Of a DNA stretch of 64,000 nucleotides, positions 16,426-24,187 are shown one piece after another (positions within the stretch are counted from its first letter, which is position 1; every line of letters starts with the position of its first letter). A program made the translations under genes and the position numbers. This DNA comes from CAZEBW01 sp964510205 (GTDB lineage Bacteria; Chloroflexota; Anaerolineae; VGOG01). The DNA is taken from NCBI GenBank assembly GCA_964510205.1, contig CAZEBW010000012.1, positions 6,687-70,686 of the forward strand, written 5' to 3'. The notes beneath the pieces are model-generated. The model did no database searches, was not told the DNA's origin, and saw nothing but the letters and a program-made list of their open reading frames with translations.

Positions 16426-19403
16426 TGCTCTGCTCCTTTCTCTTTCAGGATTTGCATGTGCAATTCTAGACAATCAAAGAACAGGCCATCCAGCATGGCC
16501 TGGCGGAGCCCCCTGTAGGCGGGGCTCTCTGGTGTGTAGACAGAAAACTCCTTGCCCAGAACCTGGGTGACCAGTTTCTCATACGTTTGCCATTCATTAC
16601 CCGTTCGTTCCTTCTCAGCCAGGCCCCATTCCTCGAAGCGGGTGGCCAGCAAGTCACGGATTCCGTGCAGCTTGGTAGTGGTCATGCCGGTCGACCAGCA
16701 CCACTGCCAGATCTGCTCCATCCGGCGTGAGTCTTCCAGTAGGTAGGGGCGGGGACTGTGGCGTGGGCCGAAGAGCGGATGGGGGCGCCGGCCGGTCGCC
16801 TCGTCCAGACGTATGTCGAAGCGGCGGGCGGATGTATCCAGGAAGATGTACTCAAAGCGGGATGGATGGACCTGGATCTGCTCACGGGGAGATACGGAAC
16901 TCAAAGAGCCCAGGTACCATTGATCGCTGATTTCTTCATCGCCCATTTTCAGGGCAACAAGCCATTCCACGCCGTTCTGGAAGACGATGCGGCGTTGATC
17001 ACCATCGTCCATCACCTCTTGGACCGGCCAAGTTTGGCGTTCATTCGGGAAGGCCAGCATCCGCCGTCCGGCATCCAGGACCGCATAGAGAGGGATGTGC
17101 CGGTCGAAGAAAACCAGCCCTAGGTGAATAGGCAACCGATCTCGCACCCGACCCATCTCTTCTTCATACCGACCGCGGATTCTACCGACTGCTGCCAGCG
17201 CCTGTGCCCCTGGCACTAACGCCATGAAGAGGAAAGGTTCCGTAAGCAGAGAGATGTAGGGCTTATAGGGTGTAGGGTCTGGCTCCGCCCCTGTGATGCG
17301 AAAATCACCGGCTTTGACACTGGCCCGACCATAGCCGGATGGTTCGTAGAGTGTCACCGGCCCTCGCAGCTTCCTGCCCCATTCGTCCGAGGATCCCCCC
17401 AAGGACTTCAACCTAGTGGCTGTGATCAGCTTGAGCCTGTCTGAATTCCATACTAAGGGCACGTCTCCGAAGGAATACCGAGCCTCGTAGACGTGAAATT
17501 TGCCGGGCAGGGCTGGTGGTTCCGGAGTCAATTCTAGCCGTCTTTCTTCTTCCCACAGCACCTGGTTGAGAATCTGAGTCTCTGCTTCTTGCCAGAAACG
17601 ATGTGTGGTTTCCCATGTGCGGCGCAGGCGGGCAAAAGACGGGTTCTTGGGATGACCAGGGGCCGCCAGCAGGGAGCGGATGTAGCTCCCATCCAACCAG
17701 TTCTCCAGACCGAAGCGACCCACGACCAAAGCTACGCGGCCATGTTCGTCCGCCACTTCGTCTATCCAGATTGTGCGACTCAAGAGGCCATCTTTGTTCC
17801 GAGCCCAATCTTGAGAACGACGACCACGCCGGGCCAGACACACGCCGCACAGTTGGCGTTTTTGAGCCTTATCGGGGTCTCTGGCAAAGTTAGGCAGATC
17901 CGCTTCTACGTATCCCTGTGGCCGCACCCCGCAGATCGAGCAGACTTCGGCCCCCACCCGCTGCCGCCAACTCTGCCGGATGAGGCCGGGTTCGGCCCAG
18001 AGTGGGGTTCGTTGGGCCAGGAGCCCGCCTAGTTCGGTTGCCTGGCGGGAGGGTTTAGATAGTGGTATTGGCTGCAGTATCACCTCTCCCCGCAGGCGTT
18101 TGCGGAAGGCTTGCTGGATTGTGTCTTTGACTAGGGTGACGATCACCAGCCCTTCATTGTCGCCGTCCAGGGCTGGCACCAGGAAGGCACTGCCATTCTC
18201 GTCGCGATAGATCTCGTTCCCCAGAGGGGAGATCACCTCTATGGCCCGCTTCACATCGTTCAGAGCGTCCTCCAGGACAGCCTTGCGCCCCAACAGATCA
18301 GTGACGTGGTAAGCCTGTTCCAGATAGCCCAGGCCGTCGTAGCCCACTCGTAACAGCCGCCATTGGATGCTGTTAACCTCTGGGAATGTGTAGCTTGGGT
18401 TTCGCGTCTGTTCCAGCAGAATCTTGGCCAGGGCAGCCTTGTACAGGCTGGCCACAGAGAAGGAGTGGTCCCACAAGGTCACGTCATTGGCGGCACGGCG
18501 GGTTTCGCCCAGGGCCCGGCGGAAGGCAACCTCGGTGAGTTTTCGTAACCCCTCGACCCACCCGTCTGCTGTTGGCCAGCCGTCGTAGAGGATCTCCTGC
18601 CAGAACTCAGGGGGCAACGTATGTCCGGCAGGCAATTTAGCTCGTTCTGTCCCGACACGCTGTAGGACGAGGGCCAGGTTATTGGCGTAGTTATGGCGCA
18701 CTTGTTTCAGTTCGTCGGTTTTGATACGCAAGCTATCCGGCTCGTGGCCGAAGGCGGTGGCGATGCAGGTGTCGCCGAGATGTTGTTTAAGGCCACCTTT
18801 GTCAGCCCCGGCCTTGTCTACGGCCGAATCCGCACCATCACAACCCTCAAATCCTGCCGTCAGAAGTTGCGTCGCTGGTCCGTGTACAGCGAGTAGCGGG
18901 GAATGATGTGCCTCGAGGAAATCACCTATGGTTCGTTTCTCTTCGGATGGCCAATGAAAGGTCAGGTGCAAGTCATCCAGCAATTGAAGAAGGCTGTCCG
19001 GCAGAAAGTCGTCGGGAACAAGAGCCTCTTCCCTGATAACCCGTCTACCCTCGGCATCGCTAATCTTGAGCCACAATTCATCCATTTGTTGCCAGATATG
19101 CCCCTTCGCGTGCCCCCGTTCTTCCCGGCTAACACCCTCATCTGGTAAACTCTTGGCCCAGTCTTGGACTTTCCGCCTGAATGCGGCTTCTACCTCCTTG
19201 CTGGTTACAGGATCGAGCGAATAGTAGCTTCTCATCGCTCGCCTCAGCACAAGGTGGTGCTCAAAGCCTAACTGTTTAGACAACTCAGCTTGAACAGCCA
19301 CAAACTCCGCGCTCAACTTCCCCAGGTCGTGGATCAGCGCCCCAATCTCGGCCAGCAGGATCAGGGCGCGGTGCTGCTCCAAAGTGGCTAGTAGGTTACT
19401 CAT
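16422..19403 (-). CDS. cas10: Cas10 large subunit, Csx11-like, without a GGDD motif
   Basis: 993 residues. An HD motif is present near residue 25 (ALIHDLGKLS) and a second helical segment (TLWDHSFSVASLYKA) near residue 310. A zinc ribbon (CSICGVRPQG, then LCGVCLARRG) lies around 485-535. In ordinary Cas10 the palm domain carries GGDD for cyclic oligoadenylate synthesis. The corresponding segment near residue 718 reads LLTEPFLFMALVPGAQAL, with TEPF in the place of GGDD. This fits Csx11/III-C-like Cas10 proteins whose cyclase is inactive. Single-stranded DNA cleavage by the HD domain may remain. It overlaps both neighbours by 4-8 bases. Confidence 0.9.
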   Translation of the reverse strand: MSNLLATLEQHRALILLAEIGALIHDLGKLSAEFVAVQAELSKQLGFEHHLVLRRAMRSYYSLDPVTSKEVEAAFRRKVQDWAKSLPDEGVSREERGHAKGHIWQQMDELWLKISDAEGRRVIREEALVPDDFLPDSLLQLLDDLHLTFHWPSEEKRTIGDFLEAHHSPLLAVHGPATQLLTAGFEGCDGADSAVDKAGADKGGLKQHLGDTCIATAFGHEPDSLRIKTDELKQVRHNYANNLALVLQRVGTERAKLPAGHTLPPEFWQEILYDGWPTADGWVEGLRKLTEVAFRRALGETRRAANDVTLWDHSFSVASLYKAALAKILLEQTRNPSYTFPEVNSIQWRLLRVGYDGLGYLEQAYHVTDLLGRKAVLEDALNDVKRAIEVISPLGNEIYRDENGSAFLVPALDGDNEGLVIVTLVKDTIQQAFRKRLRGEVILQPIPLSKPSRQATELGGLLAQRTPLWAEPGLIRQSWRQRVGAEVCSICGVRPQGYVEADLPNFARDPDKAQKRQLCGVCLARRGRRSQDWARNKDGLLSRTIWIDEVADEHGRVALVVGRFGLENWLDGSYIRSLLAAPGHPKNPSFARLRRTWETTHRFWQEAETQILNQVLWEEERRLELTPEPPALPGKFHVYEARYSFGDVPLVWNSDRLKLITATRLKSLGGSSDEWGRKLRGPVTLYEPSGYGRASVKAGDFRITGAEPDPTPYKPYISLLTEPFLFMALVPGAQALAAVGRIRGRYEEEMGRVRDRLPIHLGLVFFDRHIPLYAVLDAGRRMLAFPNERQTWPVQEVMDDGDQRRIVFQNGVEWLVALKMGDEEISDQWYLGSLSSVSPREQIQVHPSRFEYIFLDTSARRFDIRLDEATGRRPHPLFGPRHSPRPYLLEDSRRMEQIWQWCWSTGMTTTKLHGIRDLLATRFEEWGLAEKERTGNEWQTYEKLVTQVLGKEFSVYTPESPAYRGLRQAMLDGLFFDCLELHMQILKEKGAEQ

Positions 19404-20685
19404 GGAGTACCTCCTCTCGCAACGCGGCAGCTAATCTATCGGCTACCCTGTCCAGGTCCGCCAGATCCACACGATCCGTCTCTTCCTGCAAGGGTACCAT
19501 CTCCGGCTCCGACACGACAGCCGTCTCAGTTGGAGGTGGCGGTTCGCGCCAAGTGTGAGCTTCTCTGTCCCAATCCGGGTGTCGCTTACGCAGTCTCTTG
19601 TATTGGCTGGTGCGGCTTCTCCCCCAGTCGCTCTCGTCTAGCTCAGCGTTTGTCCAACGGGGAAAACCTTCCAACTGCATTCGCTGGACGAAATCAGCGA
19701 TGTCTGCTTCTAGACTGTCATCCGAGTCCTTTGGTGCCGCTTCCTCTTGAGTCTCCTCGGGTGGCATCCGGCTCACTAAGGCATGAACACCCCAATAGAA
19801 GTCACGCACGTATGGCTTAGCCAGGCCGAAGCCGCTGGTCCGCTTGGCCGAAAAGCCCACGGTCCGAAACATGGCCTCCAAGCCTCCTGCTATTTGCTGC
19901 AGGTGATGACCTACCTCGGCTTTGTAGTCTGTCCAGGGTAACCCCGCTCTATCAAAGGGTACGTACAGCAAGGAAAAGACGCCTCGTGCGCCAGCCGGCA
20001 CGCATTCCAGGCTAAAGGGGTCCCGCCCGCTCCCACTCTCTCGATCATGTGGGTTGAGCATCTCCAACTCCAAGGCATCGAAGTGGGTGGGATAGAACCG
20101 TAAGCGTCCGGCGCGGAAATAGCCATCGGGCACAGTTCCTTCTGGACGTGGTGGCCCAAACAGCAAACAGAAGTCGTCATTCTCTTGGTCGCCATTTTGC
20201 CAGCGCATAGCTGCCCGCAGATTTCCTTTCCACCCGCTGCCTCCGAGCATCGGCACCTTGAAAGCCCACTCCTTGCGCAAGGGGTTGTCGTGAGGATAAA
20301 ATGGTGCATCGTCCTTGCTGATGAAAGGCTCTTGTAGTGTGAATCGGAATTGCAGAGCGAATGATCCCATTGGCAATGTCCCCAGCACACCGGCATCCAA
20401 GCGCGGCCGCAGCAGTCCCAGACAACGCAGACGTCTCTGCTCAGAGGCGATCAAGTCGCCAGTGTAAGGTGTAGGACCTTGCGTTCGATGAACTATTTCC
20501 CTGTAGTGTCTACGTTCTTTAGCCCAATCAGAATCCGGAAGTGAAGTGAGGGCCTGAATCTGGGACAGTAGCCTCAGTTGCCCATAGCGATCCCGGACTT
20601 CGCTGAAGGCGTCTTCTCGTCCTATCAGGGCATCAGCATCTCTCTCTCCCCTGATCACAAATGTAGCGTGCCAATCGTAGCTCAT
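19396..20685 (-). CDS. Large RAMP-family subunit (Cmr6-like)
   Basis: 429 residues from ATG 20685, preceded by AAAGGAGGAG. The central part has the RAMP pattern: FRFTLQEPFISKDD, then KVPMLGGSGWKGNLRAAMRW, CLLFGPPRPEG and the C-terminal loop GFSAKRTSGFGLAK. This order suits Cmr6/Cas7-like proteins. The last 130 residues are acidic and low in complexity (EETQEEAAPKDSDDSLEAD), an extension not usual in Cmr6. It is probably a backbone or tail subunit of the effector. The end overlaps the cas10 start by 8 bases. Confidence 0.8.
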   Translation of the reverse strand: MSYDWHATFVIRGERDADALIGREDAFSEVRDRYGQLRLLSQIQALTSLPDSDWAKERRHYREIVHRTQGPTPYTGDLIASEQRRLRCLGLLRPRLDAGVLGTLPMGSFALQFRFTLQEPFISKDDAPFYPHDNPLRKEWAFKVPMLGGSGWKGNLRAAMRWQNGDQENDDFCLLFGPPRPEGTVPDGYFRAGRLRFYPTHFDALELEMLNPHDRESGSGRDPFSLECVPAGARGVFSLLYVPFDRAGLPWTDYKAEVGHHLQQIAGGLEAMFRTVGFSAKRTSGFGLAKPYVRDFYWGVHALVSRMPPEETQEEAAPKDSDDSLEADIADFVQRMQLEGFPRWTNAELDESDWGRSRTSQYKRLRKRHPDWDREAHTWREPPPPTETAVVSEPEMVPLQEETDRVDLADLDRVADRLAAALREEVLHE

Positions 20686-20696
20686 ATCTCCTCCTT

Positions 20697-21830
20697 TCAC
20701 ACTAGCAGGCTAGTCAAGAACGTCCCTACGTTTCCTATGCAGGATACCGTATCGCGGGATGAGTTGAACTCACGCCAGACAATGGAAGTCAAGTCCACCA
20801 ATGGTGGAGCGCCGAAAACATCTCGCCAGAAAGCCGAGCTATGCAACAACATGTGCAGATCGTTCAGGAATGCATCTCGATCGAAGTCCCGTCTATGTCG
20901 CGGCAGCCAGCCCCATACCCGGAAAGGCCACTGCCCGTCATCTGGATAAGCGCCCGAGATGTTTATTTTGGCTTTGCGACGTTGCCGGCCAATGTGCCCC
21001 CAAATGTGCCGTTGATTTCCCCAAGTGGCTGCAAAGGCATTGCTCCCGTAGCGAAGTTGGTTCTTCACCGCAGGTGCAATTGAAACAGATCCAGGGCTCC
21101 CTCCCCCCCATCGCTCCAGAGTGGTAGCATGAGCACCCAAAAGAGGACGCCTATCTGAATTTGTTCGCGTCCACCACTGGTCGGCAGCATCGGCCACCAG
21201 CCGGAAGCGGGCAAAGAAGAAATCGGTCAGGGACGGGAGCGGCCCCCTATACAATGTACCAGTCGAGTAGTGGGTCAGGAACTTAGCTAAGTCTACAGTG
21301 ACCGGTTGATCATCCTTTTCGGCCTTGATCCTCACTACGCCGTAACCGTGCTGGGTTCGAGCTCCTATGCCTCCCCAGGTTGCGGCCAGTTGCATGGTTA
21401 CCAGCACTCTGTTGGCTACATCATCTTGATCACCGCGTAGCACGATCAATCGCCCGTTGACACCCGTGTCCTCTGTGGCGAGCCGACCGGCTCCATAGAA
21501 CCAACCAGTTCTGCGGCCTGGGGGTTTGAATCTGCACCAATCTTGCTTATCCCGTTGGGGATAGGCGAGTTGCCCGGTATCCAGTTGCAGGCGAAACTTC
21601 CGCCCCCAGCCGGTGCAACCGAATAGATCGCAGGCCACACAATGCTCCCGATCTGCACATTGGTTTCCTCCTGGCACCGTCGGGTCACATGCATCCTCCC
21701 CCAGCCCCCGCACAATGGCCTCGTACCACCACCGCAGGCTGCCGATGATGCCCGTCTCGTGCACGCGGTCGCAGGTGCCGTCCACCCCGCCCGTCCACAG
21801 CGGGGTCAATGTATGCAGCTTGATCTCCAT
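20697..21830 (-). CDS. cmr1: Cmr1-like RAMP subunit
   Basis: 377 residues from ATG 21830, with AGGAGGTG 7 bases upstream. EIKLHTLTPLWTGG and the signature GIIGSLRWWYEAIVRGLG are diagnostic of Cmr1. CDLFGCTGWGRKF and the GGIGARTQHGYGVV glycine loop follow. Cmr1 occupies the end of the type III-B filament next to Cmr6 and helps target RNA capture. It is the first gene of the cas operon, behind the promoter at 22011-22039 and the attenuator-like hairpin. Confidence 0.92.
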   Translation of the reverse strand: MEIKLHTLTPLWTGGVDGTCDRVHETGIIGSLRWWYEAIVRGLGEDACDPTVPGGNQCADREHCVACDLFGCTGWGRKFRLQLDTGQLAYPQRDKQDWCRFKPPGRRTGWFYGAGRLATEDTGVNGRLIVLRGDQDDVANRVLVTMQLAATWGGIGARTQHGYGVVRIKAEKDDQPVTVDLAKFLTHYSTGTLYRGPLPSLTDFFFARFRLVADAADQWWTRTNSDRRPLLGAHATTLERWGGGSPGSVSIAPAVKNQLRYGSNAFAATWGNQRHIWGHIGRQRRKAKINISGAYPDDGQWPFRVWGWLPRHRRDFDRDAFLNDLHMLLHSSAFWRDVFGAPPLVDLTSIVWREFNSSRDTVSCIGNVGTFLTSLLV

Positions 21831-21868
21831 AGACCTCACCTCCTGTTAGTCAAACCCTCGCTGCCTGA

Positions 21869-21919
21869 AAGAAAACAAAACCGCCAACGCAGGGACCCAC
21901 TGTCCCCTAACGTTGGCGG
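21869..21919 (-). terminator. Attenuator-like hairpin in the cas operon 5' UTR
   Basis: On the minus strand CCGCCAACG pairs with CGTTGGCGG (21881-21919), with an inner GGGAC/GTCCC-type stem. It is followed by TTTTGTTTTCTTTC. It sits between the likely promoter and the cmr1 start, about 40 bases before the ribosome binding site. It could act as an attenuator or processing site. Confidence 0.65.
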
Positions 21920-22010
21920 CTGTAAACAATCCTCATGATGCTGCTCCCGGAATAACTAAAACCTCTCCGTGTCACCCAGCCATCCGAGCATCAGACCTCA
22001 AATCCACTCC

Positions 22011-22039
22011 ATTATCGCACAGCTTTGCGAAAAGGTCAA
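22011..22039 (-). promoter_or_regulatory. Probable promoter of the cas operon
   Basis: On the minus strand TTGACC (22034-22039) and GATAAT (22011-22016) are 17 bases apart. This gives a leader of about 175 nt before cmr1. The GATGCTCGG motif also found in the CRISPR leader lies just downstream (21984-21992). Confidence 0.6.
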
Positions 22040-22212
22040 GTTGCTAACGGCGATTCGCGGCAACCAAAGAGCCGCTGCGAGAGGTGTTCACGGAGGCGCT
22101 GCTTGGTTGACGGGGAGCGACCGCTGCGTTTCTGCGGCCTGGAGGCCACTATTCGGTGCAACGCTGTCTCAAGCTGAATCAGCAGCCCTTGGGGATCATA
22201 TCGTGTCTGCAT
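22036..22212 (-). CDS. Doubtful 58-residue frame
   Basis: The frame begins MQTRYDPQGLLIQLETAL and ends RLFGCRESPLAT. Composition is reasonable for the end of a protein, but no ribosome binding site or family is seen. Its stop codon overlaps the -35 box of the cas promoter. It may be a remnant. Confidence 0.2.
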   Translation of the reverse strand: MQTRYDPQGLLIQLETALHRIVASRPQKRSGRSPSTKQRLREHLSQRLFGCRESPLAT

Positions 22213-22291
22213 AATAGTTGGGAGCCTCCAGGCGTTCCTTGACCAATCACCCTGCTCTACCTCTGCGGAGCGGGGAGCATTAGGGGCCCCG

Positions 22292-22678
22292 CTATCCCTT
22301 AGTGAGGTTGAAACCTGCCTTGAACCAATGACGCCTCTCCCGCTCCAGACGGTTGCCGAAGAGGTGAGATAGATCAATGGGCTTGTTTCCCACAAACATC
22401 CTCGGCCCTCCGGCCTCTTCCAGGCTGGCTCGCACCGGGAAGACGATGAACGGCCTCTGGCGGCCCATGTAGTCGTTGCGCATCGCCAGCAGATTTCGCA
22501 TCACCTTCGCCGTCTCGAGCGTATCTCGAGCTTCGTCCAGCACCGCGTCCAGGCCATGCACGCGCAGCGATTGGGGCAGCGGTTCTCTGCGCTTCACGCG
22601 GCGCAGAAACTCGATCAGCCCCATCGTCTCCTGGCACCGAAACTCGTCTTTGTCCTGTTCGATCAGGTTGTAGCTCAT
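22292..22678 (-). CDS. Unrecognised conserved-looking protein, 128 aa
   Basis: The frame starts MSYNLIEQDKDEFRCQETMG. It has an amphipathic helical half (AVLDEARDTLETAKVMRN) and a more beta-like end (PFIVFPVRASLEEAGGPRMF, HWFKAGFNLT). I know no family for it. Its ATG overlaps the TGA of a short upstream frame (ATGA), which implies translational coupling to a gene now lost or cut. It lies at the far end of the BREX-like cluster, so it may be an accessory protein of that system. A hairpin without a T-tract (AGCGGGG/CCCCGCT) lies at 22269-22293. Confidence 0.65.
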   Translation of the reverse strand: MSYNLIEQDKDEFRCQETMGLIEFLRRVKRREPLPQSLRVHGLDAVLDEARDTLETAKVMRNLLAMRNDYMGRQRPFIVFPVRASLEEAGGPRMFVGNKPIDLSHLFGNRLERERRHWFKAGFNLTKG

Positions 22679-22760
22679 CGCTTCTGCGCCTCAGGGTTCT
22701 CCACAATCGCCATTTGAACCCAACTGCGGATCCGTGTGGAGTGGCAAAATGATACGAGGG
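22675..22760 (-). pseudogene. C-terminal remnant of a lost coupled gene
   Basis: The frame reads SLVSFCHSTRIRSWVQMAIV, then ENPEAQKR, and stops at 22675-22677 in ATGA overlap with the 128-aa gene. Upstream it runs directly into the TAA of the endonuclease III-like gene. It looks like the tail of a gene whose body was replaced when the methyltransferase module arrived. A 12-residue peptide from ATG 22713 is the alternative. Confidence 0.35.
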
Positions 22761-22762
22761 AG

Positions 22763-23488
22763 TTACATTACATTCCGGGACAACTCTGATCCTGTTGGAC
22801 AGAATTCAAGCAGGGGACACTCACTACATCGCGGATTTCTGGGCGAACAATAGTTCCTACCAAGAAGAACCATTCCAACATGCAAATCTCGTCTCAGATA
22901 CTCGGGAATCTTCTCTTGGAGCTCGTCGGCTTGACGCTCCGTGAGATAGATGTCGCTAGGCGTCCATCCGAGTCTATGTGCGACTCTACGGCAGTGGACG
23001 TCTACGGGAAAGACGGCGCGATTGAGCGCATACATCAACACACACCTCGCAGTCTTAATACTGACACCTGGCAGGGAAGTTAGAAACTTCTCCGCCTCCT
23101 CTATCTCCATCTGTTTGAGGGGTGCTAAAGTAACCCGTCCGTGTTTCTCTTTAAGCTCCGAAGCGATCTTCGTGATGGCATGCGCTTTTTTGTTGTGTAA
23201 GCCCCCCTGTTCAATAGTCTTTGCTACGTATTCTGGGCGGGCCTCCGCGATACTGTTCGCCGTCTTGAACTCGCGCCGCAGCGAGCGATAGGTTTCCTGG
23301 TAAACGTCGGGGGGGGTACGGGAAGAAAGGATGATGTAGAGCAACTCATTGAACGGGTTCTTCTTGTTGCCCAACGTCGGTCGCCCGAACTCTTGCACGA
23401 GGGCTTCTGTTATCTCCTCTACGTGAGGGTGGAAACAATTACTGTCATTGTTCACGCTTCTGTCCTCAACGGCGAACAGGGTCTTCAT
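22763..23488 (-). CDS. Endonuclease III/HhH-GPD family DNA glycosylase
   Basis: 241 residues. The helix-hairpin-helix motif LTSLPGVSIKTARCVLM keeps the catalytic lysine (SIK). FPVDVHCRRVAHRLGW holds the conserved aspartate. C-terminal cysteines are spaced C-X6-C-X2-C-X5-C for a [4Fe-4S] cluster. This is a bifunctional glycosylase/lyase of the Nth type. It is encoded with a C5-cytosine methyltransferase, as is the Mig T:G mismatch glycosylase of methanogen GGCC systems. A likely role is therefore repair of T:G mismatches from deaminated 5-methylcytosine. A role as a methyl-directed restriction enzyme is less likely. It is the last gene of the module. Confidence 0.85.
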   Translation of the reverse strand: MKTLFAVEDRSVNNDSNCFHPHVEEITEALVQEFGRPTLGNKKNPFNELLYIILSSRTPPDVYQETYRSLRREFKTANSIAEARPEYVAKTIEQGGLHNKKAHAITKIASELKEKHGRVTLAPLKQMEIEEAEKFLTSLPGVSIKTARCVLMYALNRAVFPVDVHCRRVAHRLGWTPSDIYLTERQADELQEKIPEYLRRDLHVGMVLLGRNYCSPRNPRCSECPLLEFCPTGSELSRNVM

Positions 23489-23494
23489 GCGAAA

Positions 23495-24166
23495 CTATGT
23501 GGATGACCACTTCATCCAGGTGTCGAGCCTGTCCAAGTGAGACTTGAGGTCGAATATCTGGTGCTCGGTGTAAAAGGTCCAACAATACCTTTTCCCGTAT
23601 AGGCTCAGGAGCAGGCAAAGCACGAGGGTAACTGGATCGTCGGCAGTCAGCGGGAAGGACGGTTGTGTCTCAGGAAGCCAACTCGGACATTCGACAGGTG
23701 GGCCGTAGCCCAAGCTCCGAATGAGCTGTGCGTGATAGAAATCGTGGCGACCTACCTCTTTCCTCTCGTCCCCGTGAGGGCTTTCCAGGCGAAATCCAAC
23801 ACCACAGAGGTTTCCCTCGTTCCCATCACTGGAGATCAACATGACTTTCATTGTCATCTTCGTTTTCGTCTCACCCAGGTTGCACCGCAGCGACAGGACC
23901 GGAACGAACTCGGGGTTCTTTTCCAACCGTGGCAGGTACAAGACCTTGCTTCGCTCGGAGAAATCTACCTCGACTGCTTCGGAATCCGGAAACAGATTGG
24001 CCAACTCTGTCTCCCCAATGGGGGGCAGACTATTAATGAGCGTGCTCCAGGCTTTCAAAGCCCCGGCGGACGGTTTCCACCTCGGCTGTTGACGAATCCA
24101 GGCATTTTCCTGTATTCGACATAACGCTTCGAATAGTTGGCGCAGCGTACCGACAGTTTTCCGCAT
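23495..24166 (-). CDS. Unknown protein of the methyltransferase module, 223 aa
   Basis: The frame starts MRKTVGTLRQLFEALCRIQ. It contains a beta-rich middle (VLYLPRLEKNPEFVPVLSLR, KMTMKVMLISSDGNE, CGVGFRLESP) and ends KSHLDRLDTWMKWSST. No catalytic motif is evident. It is 6 bases upstream of the glycosylase gene and 21 bases downstream of the receiver-domain gene, so it is cotranscribed with both. A restriction or effector role is possible by position only. Confidence 0.75.
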   Translation of the reverse strand: MRKTVGTLRQLFEALCRIQENAWIRQQPRWKPSAGALKAWSTLINSLPPIGETELANLFPDSEAVEVDFSERSKVLYLPRLEKNPEFVPVLSLRCNLGETKTKMTMKVMLISSDGNEGNLCGVGFRLESPHGDERKEVGRHDFYHAQLIRSLGYGPPVECPSWLPETQPSFPLTADDPVTLVLCLLLSLYGKRYCWTFYTEHQIFDLKSHLDRLDTWMKWSST

Positions 24167-24187
24167 AGAGCAGCCACCAAGAAATAT

